Source: Arthrobacter sp. Leaf141
Lineage (GTDB): Bacteria; Actinomycetota; Actinomycetes; Actinomycetales; Micrococcaceae
Length of the DNA: 64,000 bases
NCBI RefSeq assembly: GCF_001424565.1
Contig: NZ_LMOL01000002.1
Coordinates: forward strand, 160,713-224,712
Reading direction: 5' to 3'
The position numbers were made by a program, and so were the translations under genes. A model generated the notes under the pieces. It was not told the origin of the DNA. It saw nothing but the letters and a program-made list of their open reading frames with translations, and did not search any database. Below, piece after piece: positions 1-8,015 of this stretch (position 1 is the first letter of the stretch; every line of letters starts with the position of its first letter).

Positions 1-1
1 G

Positions 2-439
2 CAGCAGAAGACCGGTGGATCGGTGATCGCCCTGATCGAGGTTGACCCCTCGCAGATCAGCGCCTATGGCTGTGCCGACATTTCCGCGGTGGCGGGCGAG
101 GACTACGTCCGCGTGAACTCCCTGGTGGAGAAGCCCGCTGTGGGTGAGGCGCCGTCCAACCTGGCCGTGATCGGCCGGTACGTGCTGCACCCGGCCGTGT
201 TCGGTGTCCTGGAGAACACCCCGCCGGGCCGCGGTAACGAAATCCAGCTGACCGATGCGCTGCAGACCCTTGCCGCGGGCGAGGGCAACGGCTCCGGGGT
301 GTACGGGGTGGTCTTCAAGGGCCGCCGGTACGACACCGGAGACAAGCTCAGCTACCTTAAGGCCGTCATCACCCTGGCCTCCGAGCGCGTGGAGTTCGGC
401 GAAGACCTCAAAACCTGGATGAAGGCCTTCGTCAGCTAA
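2..439 (+). CDS. galU: UTP-glucose-1-phosphate uridylyltransferase, C-terminal part (gene enters from the left)
   Basis: The frame is open from the first complete codon of the window, so the start lies outside it. About 145 residues are visible. They carry C-terminal GalU hallmarks: VEKP near visible residue 38, an IGRYVL segment, NEIQLTDAL, and RRYDTGDKLSYLKA near the end, which in the family contributes to sugar-phosphate binding. The enzyme makes UDP-glucose from UTP and glucose-1-phosphate in the cytoplasm, for cell-wall and glycan synthesis. The gene ends normally (VS, then stop) and is followed by a strong GC-rich hairpin. Function is inferred from family motifs; only the C-terminal half can be judged. 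Confidence 0.93.
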   Translation, partial: QQKTGGSVIALIEVDPSQISAYGCADISAVAGEDYVRVNSLVEKPAVGEAPSNLAVIGRYVLHPAVFGVLENTPPGRGNEIQLTDALQTLAAGEGNGSGVYGVVFKGRRYDTGDKLSYLKAVITLASERVEFGEDLKTWMKAFVS

Positions 440-445
440 CAGGCG

Positions 446-476
446 GCCGGGCCTGCCGCGGAGTCCGGGGCCCGGC
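446..476 (+). terminator. GC-rich hairpin after galU
   Basis: Perfect 8-bp arms GCCGGGCC (446-453) and GGCCCGGC (469-476) around a 15-nt loop lie 7 bp after the galU stop. The following bases are only weakly T-rich, so this is a probable rather than classical intrinsic terminator. Confidence 0.55.
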
Positions 477-485
477 ACTTCGCTT

Positions 486-509
486 TAATATAGTAATCAT
501 GCTTACTAT
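486..509 (+). promoter_or_regulatory. Promoter with palindromic repressor-type operator upstream of the iron enzyme gene
   Basis: A -10-like TAATAT (486-491) overlaps a perfect inverted repeat: ATAGTAA (490-496), spacer TCATGC, TTACTAT (503-509). The A/T-rich dyad stands out in this GC-rich DNA. Its placement at the expected start of transcription suits a MarR- or TetR-type repressor. The cognate regulator is not in the window. Confidence 0.5.
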
Positions 510-611
510 TAAGGTGATCGACTGGAGAGGCTGGCGTAACCGGCCGCACCTGGGCGTGGGTCTGGCGAACGGACCAGACAGGGCGCCAGGTCATCACGTC
601 AAAGGAGCACC

Positions 612-1670
612 ATGAAGATTCCAGAAGCCAGAGGGCCCATCAGCCACGAGCTGTTCCGTGTCCTTGCGCGCCGTCCGGAGCCAACACTGACCGCTTCAGG
701 ACTGGCCGGACTCCGGCAGGAGATCCACGCCCGCCTGGCCGCAGCGGGGGACCTGGTGGTGGACGATGACATCCAGCTCACGCTCTTCTGCCTCTACGAG
801 CTGCACTATTCCGGCCTGGACGGGGTGGACGACGCCTGGGAATGGGAGCCGGACCTGATTGGGGCACGCCAGCTCCTGGAGAAGCCCTTCGAAGATTCCG
901 TGCGCAACGAGGCCGCCCCGCTGGTCCACGGGCTTCCCCATCATGGGGAACCGATGACCAGCGACGGCGTCGCGGACATCCTCTTCAGCCTGGCCGGCCG
1001 CGACGCCGGCCCCAGCGTCTCGCGTTTCGTCGCGAAGAAGGCCAGCCTGGCCCAGCTGAGGGAATTCCTTATCCACAAGTCCGTTTACCAGCTCAAGGAA
1101 GCCGACCCCCACACCTGGGCGATTCCCCGCCTGAGCGGACGGCCAAAAGCCGCCTTGGTGGAGATCCAGTCGGATGAATACGGCGGCGGCCGGCCTGAGC
1201 GGATGCACGCCGCCTTGTTCGCCCGGACCATGCGGGGCCTTGACCTGGACGACACCTACGGCGGATATCTGGACACCGTACCGGCCGTATCCCTGGCGGC
1301 GGTGAACTTCATGTCCCTGTGCGGCTTGAACCGCCGGCTGCGCGGGGCGATCGCCGGGCACCTGGCCATGTATGAGATGACCTCCTCACAGCCCAACCGC
1401 CTCTACAGCCAGGGATTCCGCAGGCATGGCTACAACAAAGCCGTAACCCATTACTTCGACGAGCATGTGGAAGCCGATGCAGTCCACGAGCAAATTGCCG
1501 GCCGTGACCTGGCGGGTGGCCTGGTGGAGGCGGAGCCCAGGTTGCTGGGCGACGTCCTCTTCGGTGCAACAGCTGCCCTTGCCCTGGACCTCCGGCAGTC
1601 CAGCCACCTGCTTTCCTGCTGGGAAAACGGTGGAACGTCCCTCCGGCCAACCGTGGCGGTTGCGGCGTGA
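612..1670 (+). CDS. Iron-containing redox enzyme family protein (haem-oxygenase-like fold)
   Basis: A 352-residue soluble protein with a good Shine-Dalgarno AAAGGAG about 5 nt before the ATG. It is predominantly helical and has candidate metal ligands spaced as in haem-oxygenase-like di-iron proteins: H155 (IHKS), E184 (LVEIQSDEY), H250/E255 (GHLAMYE) and H285/E287/H292 (EHVEADAVHE). Family members are annotated as iron-containing redox enzymes, and a few characterised relatives are non-haem di-iron oxidases. The substrate is unknown here. The gene overlaps the next by 4 bp (GTGA) and so is translationally coupled to a CDGSH iron-sulfur protein, which could supply electrons or iron-sulfur chemistry. 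The upstream dyad suggests repressor control. Confidence 0.75.
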   Translation: MKIPEARGPISHELFRVLARRPEPTLTASGLAGLRQEIHARLAAAGDLVVDDDIQLTLFCLYELHYSGLDGVDDAWEWEPDLIGARQLLEKPFEDSVRNEAAPLVHGLPHHGEPMTSDGVADILFSLAGRDAGPSVSRFVAKKASLAQLREFLIHKSVYQLKEADPHTWAIPRLSGRPKAALVEIQSDEYGGGRPERMHAALFARTMRGLDLDDTYGGYLDTVPAVSLAAVNFMSLCGLNRRLRGAIAGHLAMYEMTSSQPNRLYSQGFRRHGYNKAVTHYFDEHVEADAVHEQIAGRDLAGGLVEAEPRLLGDVLFGATAALALDLRQSSHLLSCWENGGTSLRPTVAVAA

Positions 1671-1888
1671 ACCCTGATGGGGGGCCGGCCGAAAGCTCAA
1701 TCGTGGTTTGCCCGGATGGGCCTCTGATTATCCGCGGCAGCTTCGAGATTGTCACGCCGTCAGGGGATGCAGTCCCCCGCGACCGGCAAACCGTGGCATT
1801 GTGCCGCTGCGGCGCATCCGCCATCAAGCCTTATTGCGACGGCTCGCACAAGATGGTCAGGTTCCGCAGCGGACCACCTGCCGCCTGA
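1667..1888 (+). CDS. CDGSH iron-sulfur domain protein
   Basis: A 73-residue protein whose GTG start overlaps the previous stop. It carries the CDGSH signature: C46-R-C48, then P55-Y-C57-D-G-S-H61, giving the three-Cys/one-His ligand set for a labile 2Fe-2S cluster. There is no signal peptide or membrane anchor, so unlike eukaryotic mitoNEET it should be cytosolic. Coupling to the preceding di-iron-type enzyme suggests it works as that enzyme's electron or cluster partner; this is inference from context. No separate promoter is visible. Confidence 0.88.
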   Translation: MNPDGGPAESSIVVCPDGPLIIRGSFEIVTPSGDAVPRDRQTVALCRCGASAIKPYCDGSHKMVRFRSGPPAA

Positions 1889-1948
1889 ACGGACCACCCC
1901 CTGGGCGGTCTGTGGTTGACAGACGCCGGGCCACGGGAAAGGATGCTT

Positions 1949-1962
1949 AGAAAGCGTTTTCT
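1949..1962 (+). promoter_or_regulatory. LacI-family (cre-like) operator candidate
   Basis: AGAAAGCGTTTTCT is a 14-bp near-palindrome (six of seven pairs) with the central CG and flanking A/T steps of LacI/CcpA-type operators. It lies 21 bp before the TTG start of the glycosidase gene, a position suited to repression by a sugar-responsive LacI protein not encoded in the window. Confidence 0.5.
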
Positions 1963-1983
1963 CACCGGAGGAGGGCGTGCGCC

Positions 1984-4167
1984 TTGCGCAGCCAGCACAC
2001 TGCCATTGACCGTCAATCCCTGGTGCGCCGCCATAACGTGCACCAGCAAAGCCTGGACCCGCGGAGCCCTGTTTCGGTGGGGAACGGGGAGTTCTGCTTC
2101 ACCCTGGACCTGACCGGAATGCAAAGCATGCCTGGCCGGTACCCGGTGGGTGCCCGCAGTGAACTCCCACCGGGCACGCTGCTGGGCACCCAGTCCCAAT
2201 GGGGCTGGCACGCCGTTCCGGCCGACGGCGAGTACTCCTTGGCCGGTTCCACCGTCACGTACGATTCGCCGCGCGGCCCGGTGCCCTATGTTGACATGGT
2301 GGGTGACATTGTTGACGGCCGCGAGACGGACACGTCCCGCGCCGAAACCTGGCTGCGGGCCAACCCGCACCGGCTTGACCTGGGCCGAATCGGCTTCAGC
2401 CTTCCGGACAGGGACAACCCGGACATCCAGGCCGCGGACATCGTGGACCCCCGGCAGATACTGGACCTCTGGACCGGGATAGCAACCAGCACCTTCGCAC
2501 TGAGCGGGCACCCCGCCCATGTCACCACTGCGTGCCACCCCGAACAAGACCAGCTGGGGTTCCGCATCGAATCGGCGGCGCTGGACCAGGGCCTGGCCGT
2601 CACGTTGGCCTTCCCGTACGGCTCCGAAGCCTGGCATAACGCCGCGGACTGGGACCAGCCGGCAGCCCACTCCACCCGGGTGGCGGAAGCCGAACCACAG
2701 CGCTGGGTGATTCAGCGGGACCTTGACGGTTCCGGCTACCAGGTGGCCATCACCGGCACCGGCCTGGTGGTTGAGCAGACGGGCAGGCACGAGGTGCTGA
2801 TCCGCGCCGAACCCGGGCAGGAAGTCCTGGACTTCGCGGTCCACTTCGTCAGCGCCAGGCAAGGCGACTGCCTGCCCCGCGGAACGGGCGGCATCAGCGG
2901 CATCGGCAAACCCGCCACACCGGAACCAGCCGCTGCCCCGGCGGCGGCAACCGCAGCGGAAGCCGGCACCGCCGTGATCGATGCGTCCCGCCAAGGCTGG
3001 GCTGCCTTCTGGAAGTCCGGCGCCGCCGTCGACCTTTCCGGGACGGCGGATCCCCGCGCCCTGGAACTGGAGCGCCGCACCGTCCTCTCGCAGTACCTCA
3101 CCGCCATCAACTGCTCCGGATCGTTGCCGCCCCAGGAAACCGGGTTGGTGTGCAACTCCTGGCGCGGCCGCTTCCACCTGGAGATGCACTGGTGGCACGC
3201 GGCTCATTTCGCCACCTGGAACCGGACGGCCCTGCTGCTGCCGGCGCTGCGCTGGTACGCCACGGTGATGGACAGCGGTCGGCAAACGGCCAAGGACCAG
3301 GGGTTCGACGGCGTCCGCTGGCCCAAGCAAGTGGGTCCGGACGGGCGGGAAAGCCCCAGCCCGATCGGCACCTTCCTGATCTGGCAGCAGCCGCACCCGA
3401 TCCACCTGGCCGAACTGGCCTACCGCGCCGAGCCGTCCCATGAACTCCTGGCCGAGTTCGCGGAGGTGGTGTTCGCCACCGCCGACTTCATGGCGTCCTT
3501 CGCCCACCCCACTGCCCGCGGCTTCGAACTGGGCCCGCCCCTGGTTCCGGCCCAGGAAAGCTACGAATCCGTCCGGGGGACGGCCAGCAATCCCACTTTC
3601 GAACTCGCGTACTGGCAGTGGGCCCTCAGGCTGGCCTCGGCATGGCGCGAACGGCTCGGCCTGCCGCCCCGGGAGGACTGGGAAGCCGTAGCGGCCGGCA
3701 TGGTGCCCCCCAAGGTTATGGACGGCACGTACGCGGCGATCGACGTCGAACCCTTCACCATCCGCACCGACCACCCGTCAATGCTGTGCGCCCTGGGCGT
3801 CCTGCCGCAGGCCGGACTGGTGAACCCGGCGATCATGCGGGCAACGCTGCGGGAGGTCCTCGCGGACTGGGACTGGGACAGCACGTGGGGCTGGGACTAT
3901 CCCGTCCTGGCCATGACCGCCGCCCGGCTGGACGATCCGGAAGCTGCGGTGGACGCCCTGCTGCTCGATGCCGGCAAGAACCTCATCCTTCCCAACGGGC
4001 ACAACCGGCAAACAGATTCGCTGCCGCTGTACCTGCCGGGCAACGGCGGGCTGCTGGCTGCGGTGGCGCTGATGGCAGCCGGCTGGGACGACGGTCCGGA
4101 GCGGTCCGCCCCCGGGTTCCCTGCCGACTGGAACGTTGCCTGGGAGGGCCTGGTCCGGTCGCCGTAG
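1984..4167 (+). CDS. Six-hairpin (alpha/alpha)6-type glycoside hydrolase, predicted cytoplasmic
   Basis: A 727-residue protein. The TTG start is chosen because GGAGGAGGG ends 8 nt before it and no in-frame ATG or GTG lies nearby. The N-terminus (RHN, SPVSVGNGEFCFTLD, then SQWGWH near residue 75) resembles large six-hairpin glycosidases that open with a beta-sandwich domain (about residues 1-290) followed by a helical toroid (about 320-720; WHAAHFATWNR, EIAP-like acidic segments, DSTWGWDYP near 635). An Ala/Pro-rich linker near residues 305-330 separates the two. No signal peptide is visible, so it should act on imported oligosaccharides. I cannot assign the GH family or substrate. The LacI-type operator upstream supports sugar-responsive expression. 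Confidence 0.6.
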   Translation: MRSQHTAIDRQSLVRRHNVHQQSLDPRSPVSVGNGEFCFTLDLTGMQSMPGRYPVGARSELPPGTLLGTQSQWGWHAVPADGEYSLAGSTVTYDSPRGPVPYVDMVGDIVDGRETDTSRAETWLRANPHRLDLGRIGFSLPDRDNPDIQAADIVDPRQILDLWTGIATSTFALSGHPAHVTTACHPEQDQLGFRIESAALDQGLAVTLAFPYGSEAWHNAADWDQPAAHSTRVAEAEPQRWVIQRDLDGSGYQVAITGTGLVVEQTGRHEVLIRAEPGQEVLDFAVHFVSARQGDCLPRGTGGISGIGKPATPEPAAAPAAATAAEAGTAVIDASRQGWAAFWKSGAAVDLSGTADPRALELERRTVLSQYLTAINCSGSLPPQETGLVCNSWRGRFHLEMHWWHAAHFATWNRTALLLPALRWYATVMDSGRQTAKDQGFDGVRWPKQVGPDGRESPSPIGTFLIWQQPHPIHLAELAYRAEPSHELLAEFAEVVFATADFMASFAHPTARGFELGPPLVPAQESYESVRGTASNPTFELAYWQWALRLASAWRERLGLPPREDWEAVAAGMVPPKVMDGTYAAIDVEPFTIRTDHPSMLCALGVLPQAGLVNPAIMRATLREVLADWDWDSTWGWDYPVLAMTAARLDDPEAAVDALLLDAGKNLILPNGHNRQTDSLPLYLPGNGGLLAAVALMAAGWDDGPERSAPGFPADWNVAWEGLVRSP

Positions 4168-4237
4168 GGAACTCGTGCGCAGCTGCTTGCCGCTAGGCTG
4201 GGGGGAGTATGTTTTCCGTCCGCAAGGAGTACAAGGA

Positions 4238-4498
4238 ATGAACCTCTTCATTAAGCTGCTCGGCACCGGCATCAGCCTCGGCGCCGGCCTGGTCGGCACC
4301 AAGCTGGTCAACGCCGTCTGGGAAAAGTCCACCGGCAAGCAGGCCCCCACCGGCAAGGACGACACGCCCACCAGCCTTCGCTCGGCGCTGACCTTCGCGC
4401 TGATCTCGGCTTCCGTCAGCACCGTCATCCAGGTGCTCACCAACCGTGGCACGCAGCGTGCGATCGCCAGGTTCGCCAAGAGCGCCGACGTCGTCTGA
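4238..4498 (+). CDS. DUF4235 small membrane protein
   Basis: An 86-residue protein. The ATG at 4238 is preceded by AAGGAGT at 4224-4230; starting further upstream would run into the previous gene. The N-terminal hydrophobic segment (FIKLLGTGISLGAGLVGTKLV) and the second one (ALTFALISASVSTVIQVL, about residues 47-64) indicate two membrane helices linked by a short charged loop. This matches DUF4235, a family common in Actinobacteria with no established function. It stands alone, with a bidirectional terminator after it, between a glycosidase gene and the convergent Mrp operon. Confidence 0.75.
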   Translation: MNLFIKLLGTGISLGAGLVGTKLVNAVWEKSTGKQAPTGKDDTPTSLRSALTFALISASVSTVIQVLTNRGTQRAIARFAKSADVV

Positions 4499-4526
4499 CA
4501 GGCACAGGCAGCAACGCTTAAACGGA

Positions 4527-4561
4527 TGACGGCGGGCCCGGATCATCCGGACCCGCCGTCA
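4527..4561. terminator. Bidirectional terminator between DUF4235 gene and mrpG
   Basis: A 35-nt dyad centred on 4544 with 17-bp arms and one mismatch (outer part TGACGGCGGG / CCCGCCGTCA), followed on the plus strand by TGTTTT. It sits between two convergent genes. Confidence 0.8.
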
Positions 4562-4573
4562 GTGTTTTAAGGC

Positions 4574-4975
4574 TCAGTCGCCGTCGCGGGTTTCGTCGGC
4601 GGCGGCCTTGGCGGCAGCTTTCTGCACCACTACCTCGAGGTCGTCGGAGGTGAGGAGCTCCCGGTGCAGGTGCTTGGTGCGGTAGCCGGCGCGGCCCACC
4701 ATGTGTGCCGAGACGGGAACCGTCAGCAGCTGGAAGATCCAGGCCACCACCAGCACGGGCCATACCCACCAGGTGCGCATCTGCAGGCCGATGGCCGCCA
4801 GGAGGAGGAAGAGGCCCAGCACCTGCGGTTTGGTGGCGGCGTGCATGCGGCTGAGCAGGTCCGGGAAACGGAGCAGCCCGATCGCTGCGCCCAGGGACAT
4901 GATGGCGCCCACGATCATAAACACAGCCGAGGCCAGGTCCACCCAGGCGTCCACTCCGGTGAAATCAGGATTCAT
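4574..4975 (-). CDS. mrpG: Monovalent cation/H+ antiporter subunit G
   Basis: About 133 residues from the ATG at 4975; a longer frame exists but would overlap mrpF deeply, whereas this start gives an 11-bp overlap. Three hydrophobic segments plus RFPDLLSRMHAATKP (about residues 41-55) match the PhaG/MnhG/YufB family. The hydrophilic Lys/Glu-rich tail (about residues 95-133) is cytoplasmic. MrpG is a small essential subunit of the multi-subunit Mrp Na+(K+)/H+ antiporter, needed for assembly. It is the last gene of the operon and is followed by the bidirectional terminator. Confidence 0.92.
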   Translation of the reverse strand: MNPDFTGVDAWVDLASAVFMIVGAIMSLGAAIGLLRFPDLLSRMHAATKPQVLGLFLLLAAIGLQMRTWWVWPVLVVAWIFQLLTVPVSAHMVGRAGYRTKHLHRELLTSDDLEVVVQKAAAKAAADETRDGD

Positions 4976-5246
4976 GAGGCTGTTGTTCCCTTCGGTCAGC
5001 CACGAACCGGGCCACGGTGACGGACCCGATGAAACCGATGATGGAAATGGCAACCACCAGCATCAGGTTGTTCAGGTGCCGGTTCACGGCCATGTCCACA
5101 CACAGCGCACCACCCAGGATGGCCAGCAGCACGTCCGCCGCCAGCACGCGGTCCAGCAGCGACGGTCCGCGGGCGATCCGGAGGATGGCGCCGGCGGCGG
5201 CCAGAGAGAAGATGATGGCGGTAGCCACCAGGACTGCCTGCATCAT
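4965..5246 (-). CDS. mrpF: Monovalent cation/H+ antiporter subunit F
   Basis: A 93-residue protein with three predicted membrane helices and the conserved segment RIARGPSLLDRVLAADVL (about residues 23-40) typical of MrpF/MnhF, including the buried Asp in RVLAAD. The start overlaps the mrpE stop by 4 bp (ATGA), indicating translational coupling. MrpF is part of the small-subunit module (E, F, G) that packs against MrpA and is required for antiport. Confidence 0.93.
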   Translation of the reverse strand: MMQAVLVATAIIFSLAAAGAILRIARGPSLLDRVLAADVLLAILGGALCVDMAVNRHLNNLMLVVAISIIGFIGSVTVARFVADRREQQPHES

Positions 5247-5788
5247 GCGGCCGCCTCCGTCCGGACAAGTTCAAGCTCTTCAGGGGTGCCCATGATCCGG
5301 ATCAGTGCCGCTTCGATGCCGCGCACCTCGTTTTTCAGGTTCTCCACGGCTTCCGGGGAGCTGATGTTGATGGCGTGCAGGTACAGCGTGGAGGTTGACC
5401 GGTCCACCTCCACCACCAGGGAACCGGGAATCAGCGAAATCACGTGCCCCACGGCGGTGACCATCAGGTCCTGGCGGCTCCGCAGGGTCACCGCCACCAC
5501 GGCGTTGGTGACCTTGGGGCCTCGGACCAGCGCCAGGTAGAGGATCTGTCCGCTGGCCACCACCACCTTGCCCAGGAAGGACAACGCAAACGGGACAGCC
5601 TGCAGGACGTTGAACCGGCCGCTGAGTTCAACCGGCGGAAGGTAGAACAACCGGGCGACGGCGATGGCCAGCAAGGCGCCGAAGAGCAGGTTTCCGGGGC
5701 TGAAGTCCTGCCACAGGGCGCCCCACACAATCACCAGCCACACCAGCAGAGGCAGTTCCTGGCGCAGCGAAATCCGGCGGCGGCTCAT
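5243..5788 (-). CDS. mrpE: Monovalent cation/H+ antiporter subunit E
   Basis: A 181-residue protein with a strong ribosome-binding site (GGAGGAGG about 5 nt before the ATG) and a 4-bp overlap with mrpD. Two N-terminal helices (LPLLVWLVIVWGALW; LLFGALLAIAVARLF) are followed by a soluble domain ending LIPGSLVVEVD and a helical tail, as in MnhE/MrpE. The Arg-rich N-terminus (MSRRRISLRQE) fits the positive-inside rule. It is an accessory subunit needed for full antiporter activity. Confidence 0.93.
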   Translation of the reverse strand: MSRRRISLRQELPLLVWLVIVWGALWQDFSPGNLLFGALLAIAVARLFYLPPVELSGRFNVLQAVPFALSFLGKVVVASGQILYLALVRGPKVTNAVVAVTLRSRQDLMVTAVGHVISLIPGSLVVEVDRSTSTLYLHAINISSPEAVENLKNEVRGIEAALIRIMGTPEELELVRTEAAA

Positions 5789-7431
5789 TTTCCTCCTCCA
5801 AGGGCGGGTGCCGGCGGAACCACCGTGTCATCGCCCAGGACTGCCTGGATGTACGGCGCCCGGTCCAGCATGTCCTGCGCGGCCCGGTCCGAGAGTTCAA
5901 ACAGCGGCCCGGCAAAGACGGTCAGGGCCACGCCCAGCACCACCAGCCCCAGGGTGGAGCCCACCATGGTCCGGGGCATCAGCATGGCGCGCCGCGCCGT
6001 TCCCGTGCGGTTGGAGACCATCATGCCGGTCCGGCCGGCTCCGGCGGGCTGCAGGGCCTCCGGGTCTTCGGGGTCTGCCAGCAGAACGGGGTCCGGATGT
6101 TCGGCATCTGTGGGCCGGCGCCAGAAGGCACGGTTCCAGACCCTGGCGACGGCCAGGAGCGTGAGCAGGCTGGTCACGACGCCGCCAATCACCAGGGCGT
6201 ACGCCAGCGGGGTGCCAAGTTCCACGCCTGCCTGCAGGAGCCCCACTTTCCCCAGGAACCCGGAGAACGGCGGGATGCCGGCCAGGTTCATGCCGGGGAT
6301 GAAAAACAGCAGCGCCAGCAGCGGCGAGAGCTTGGCCAGTCCGCCCAGGCGGTCCACGGAGGAACTGCCGCCACGGCGTTCGATCAGGCCCGTAACCAGG
6401 AACAGGCTGGTCTGGATGGTGATGTGGTGTGCCACGTAGAACACAGCGGCACCCAACCCGGCTTTGGAGGACATGGCCAGCCCGAACACCATGTAGCCGA
6501 TGTGGCTGACCAGGGTGAAGGACAGCAGACGCTTGATGTCGCTTTGCGCCAGCGCACCGAGGATTCCCACCACCATCGTCAGCAGGGCCGCCACCATCAG
6601 CGGCGTGTTCAGCGAGTCACCGGGGAACAGCAGCGTTTCGGTGCGGACAATCGCGTACACACCCACCTTGGTGAGCAGGCCGGCGAAAACGGCGGTGACC
6701 GGTGCGGGCGCTGTGGGATACGAGTCGGGAAGCCAGAAGGACAGCGGGAACACCGCGGCCTTGATCCCGAACGCCACCAGCAGCATCACGTGCAGGAGGG
6801 TCTGCGTGCCCTGGTCCAGCTCACCCAGCTTGATGGCCAGGTCCGCCATGTTCACGGTGCCCGTGGCCCCGTAGATCATGGCGATGGAGATCAGGAACAG
6901 CACCGAAGACACCACCGACACCACCACATAGGTGACGCCGGCCCGGATCCGCGGGCCGGTTCCGCCCAGGGTCATCAGCACGTAGCTGGCGGTCAGCAGG
7001 ATTTCGAAACCCACGTACAGGTTGAACAGGTCACCGGAGAGGAAGGCGTTGGAGACCCCTGCCACCAGGATCAGGTAGGTGGGGTGGAAGATCGAGACGG
7101 GTGCGTCGTGGTCCCCGTCCGCCATGCCCTGCCCGGTGGCGTAGACCAGGACGGCAAGGCTCACGGCGGAGGAAACCACCAGCATGAGCGAGGAGAACTG
7201 GTCCACCACCATAACGATGCCGAAGGGCGGGATCCAGCCGCCAAGGGTCACGGCGAACGTTCCGCCGTCCCACACGCTGGCCAGCAGGAAGCACTCGAGC
7301 AGCAGCGTCACGGACAGCAGGGCGATGCTGACGGCCCGCTGCGCCCGCGAGTGCCGGATCAGCAGGAAGGTGAGCGCGGCGCCCAGGATGGGAAGGACGA
7401 CGGCGAGTGGAGCCAGGCTTGCGATGTTCAC
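5785..7431 (-). CDS. mrpD: Monovalent cation/H+ antiporter subunit D
   Basis: A 548-residue polytopic protein with about 14 membrane helices, homologous to complex I antiporter-like subunits NuoM/NuoN. Visible motifs include the helix PLSFWLPDSYPTAPAPVTAV followed by FAGLLTKVGVYAIVR, which contains a conserved proton-channel Lys, and the later SHIGYMVFGLAM and HHITIQTSLFLVTG segments. A hydrophilic insert (about residues 440-480) precedes the last helix. The GTG start overlaps the mrpC stop. Together with MrpA it forms the proton- and cation-translocating channels. Confidence 0.94.
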   Translation of the reverse strand: MNIASLAPLAVVLPILGAALTFLLIRHSRAQRAVSIALLSVTLLLECFLLASVWDGGTFAVTLGGWIPPFGIVMVVDQFSSLMLVVSSAVSLAVLVYATGQGMADGDHDAPVSIFHPTYLILVAGVSNAFLSGDLFNLYVGFEILLTASYVLMTLGGTGPRIRAGVTYVVVSVVSSVLFLISIAMIYGATGTVNMADLAIKLGELDQGTQTLLHVMLLVAFGIKAAVFPLSFWLPDSYPTAPAPVTAVFAGLLTKVGVYAIVRTETLLFPGDSLNTPLMVAALLTMVVGILGALAQSDIKRLLSFTLVSHIGYMVFGLAMSSKAGLGAAVFYVAHHITIQTSLFLVTGLIERRGGSSSVDRLGGLAKLSPLLALLFFIPGMNLAGIPPFSGFLGKVGLLQAGVELGTPLAYALVIGGVVTSLLTLLAVARVWNRAFWRRPTDAEHPDPVLLADPEDPEALQPAGAGRTGMMVSNRTGTARRAMLMPRTMVGSTLGLVVLGVALTVFAGPLFELSDRAAQDMLDRAPYIQAVLGDDTVVPPAPALGGGK

Positions 7432-8015
7432 TTAGCGTCTCCTTCCGGGGTGGGGGCAACGTTTTGGGAGCCGGGTTTTTCTTCCGCCGCGGCGTCCTCT
7501 GCGGGCATTTCCTTGCCGCCGGCCACCACCTTGGCCCTGTCCGCGGGGTCTCCGGGGCTGCCGTGATCCGACACGTCGCCGCCGTCGGTGCCAACCATGG
7601 TGAGCGGGAATTCGGAGGTTTCGATGGGGATCTCGGCGTCGTCTTCGGCGTCGAAGCTGGGGGTCTCGGCGACGCGGAGGTCCTCCACGTCGTCCTGGAT
7701 CTCGTCCCGGCGTGCCAGTACCCAGGTCCGGTAGATGATGCCGAGCATAAAGGCCGTCACCGCGAAGGAGATGACGATCGAGGTGAGGATCAGCGCCTGC
7801 GGCAGCGGATCGTTGTAGTCCCCGGCTGCGGTGTCCTTCGAATACAACGGCGCCAGGCCTGCGTAACCGCCGGTGGCGAGGATCAGGAGGTTGGTGGCGT
7901 TGGCCAGCAGCATCAGCCCCAGCAGCACCCGGGTCAGGCTGCGTTCCAGGATCAGGTAGATCCCACAGGCGTACAGCGCTCCCATGATGATCAGGAGGGT
8001 CAGGTTAACGCTCAT
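7428..8015 (-). CDS. mrpC: Monovalent cation/H+ antiporter subunit C with long acidic C-terminal tail
   Basis: A 195-residue NuoK-like subunit. Three membrane helices (about residues 4-110) carry the family motif LTRVLLGLMLLANATNLLIL and PLPQALILTSIVISFAV, including the conserved Glu/Asp-poor proton path. Usual MrpC proteins are about 110-125 residues; this one adds some 75 hydrophilic, acidic residues (DDVEDLRVAETPSFDAEDDAE and on to a Pro/Glu-rich end). The extension is probably cytoplasmic; its role is unknown. Both ends overlap neighbours by 4 bp. Confidence 0.93.
   Translation of the reverse strand: MSVNLTLLIIMGALYACGIYLILERSLTRVLLGLMLLANATNLLILATGGYAGLAPLYSKDTAAGDYNDPLPQALILTSIVISFAVTAFMLGIIYRTWVLARRDEIQDDVEDLRVAETPSFDAEDDAEIPIETSEFPLTMVGTDGGDVSDHGSPGDPADRAKVVAGGKEMPAEDAAAEEKPGSQNVAPTPEGDAK

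Noticed and set aside
1831-3774. Long open frame of about 650 codons antisense to the glycosidase gene
   Set aside because: High GC keeps antisense frames open. Its protein is Gly/Arg/Val-rich without any domain, and the plus-strand gene has recognisable motifs and a strong ribosome-binding site.
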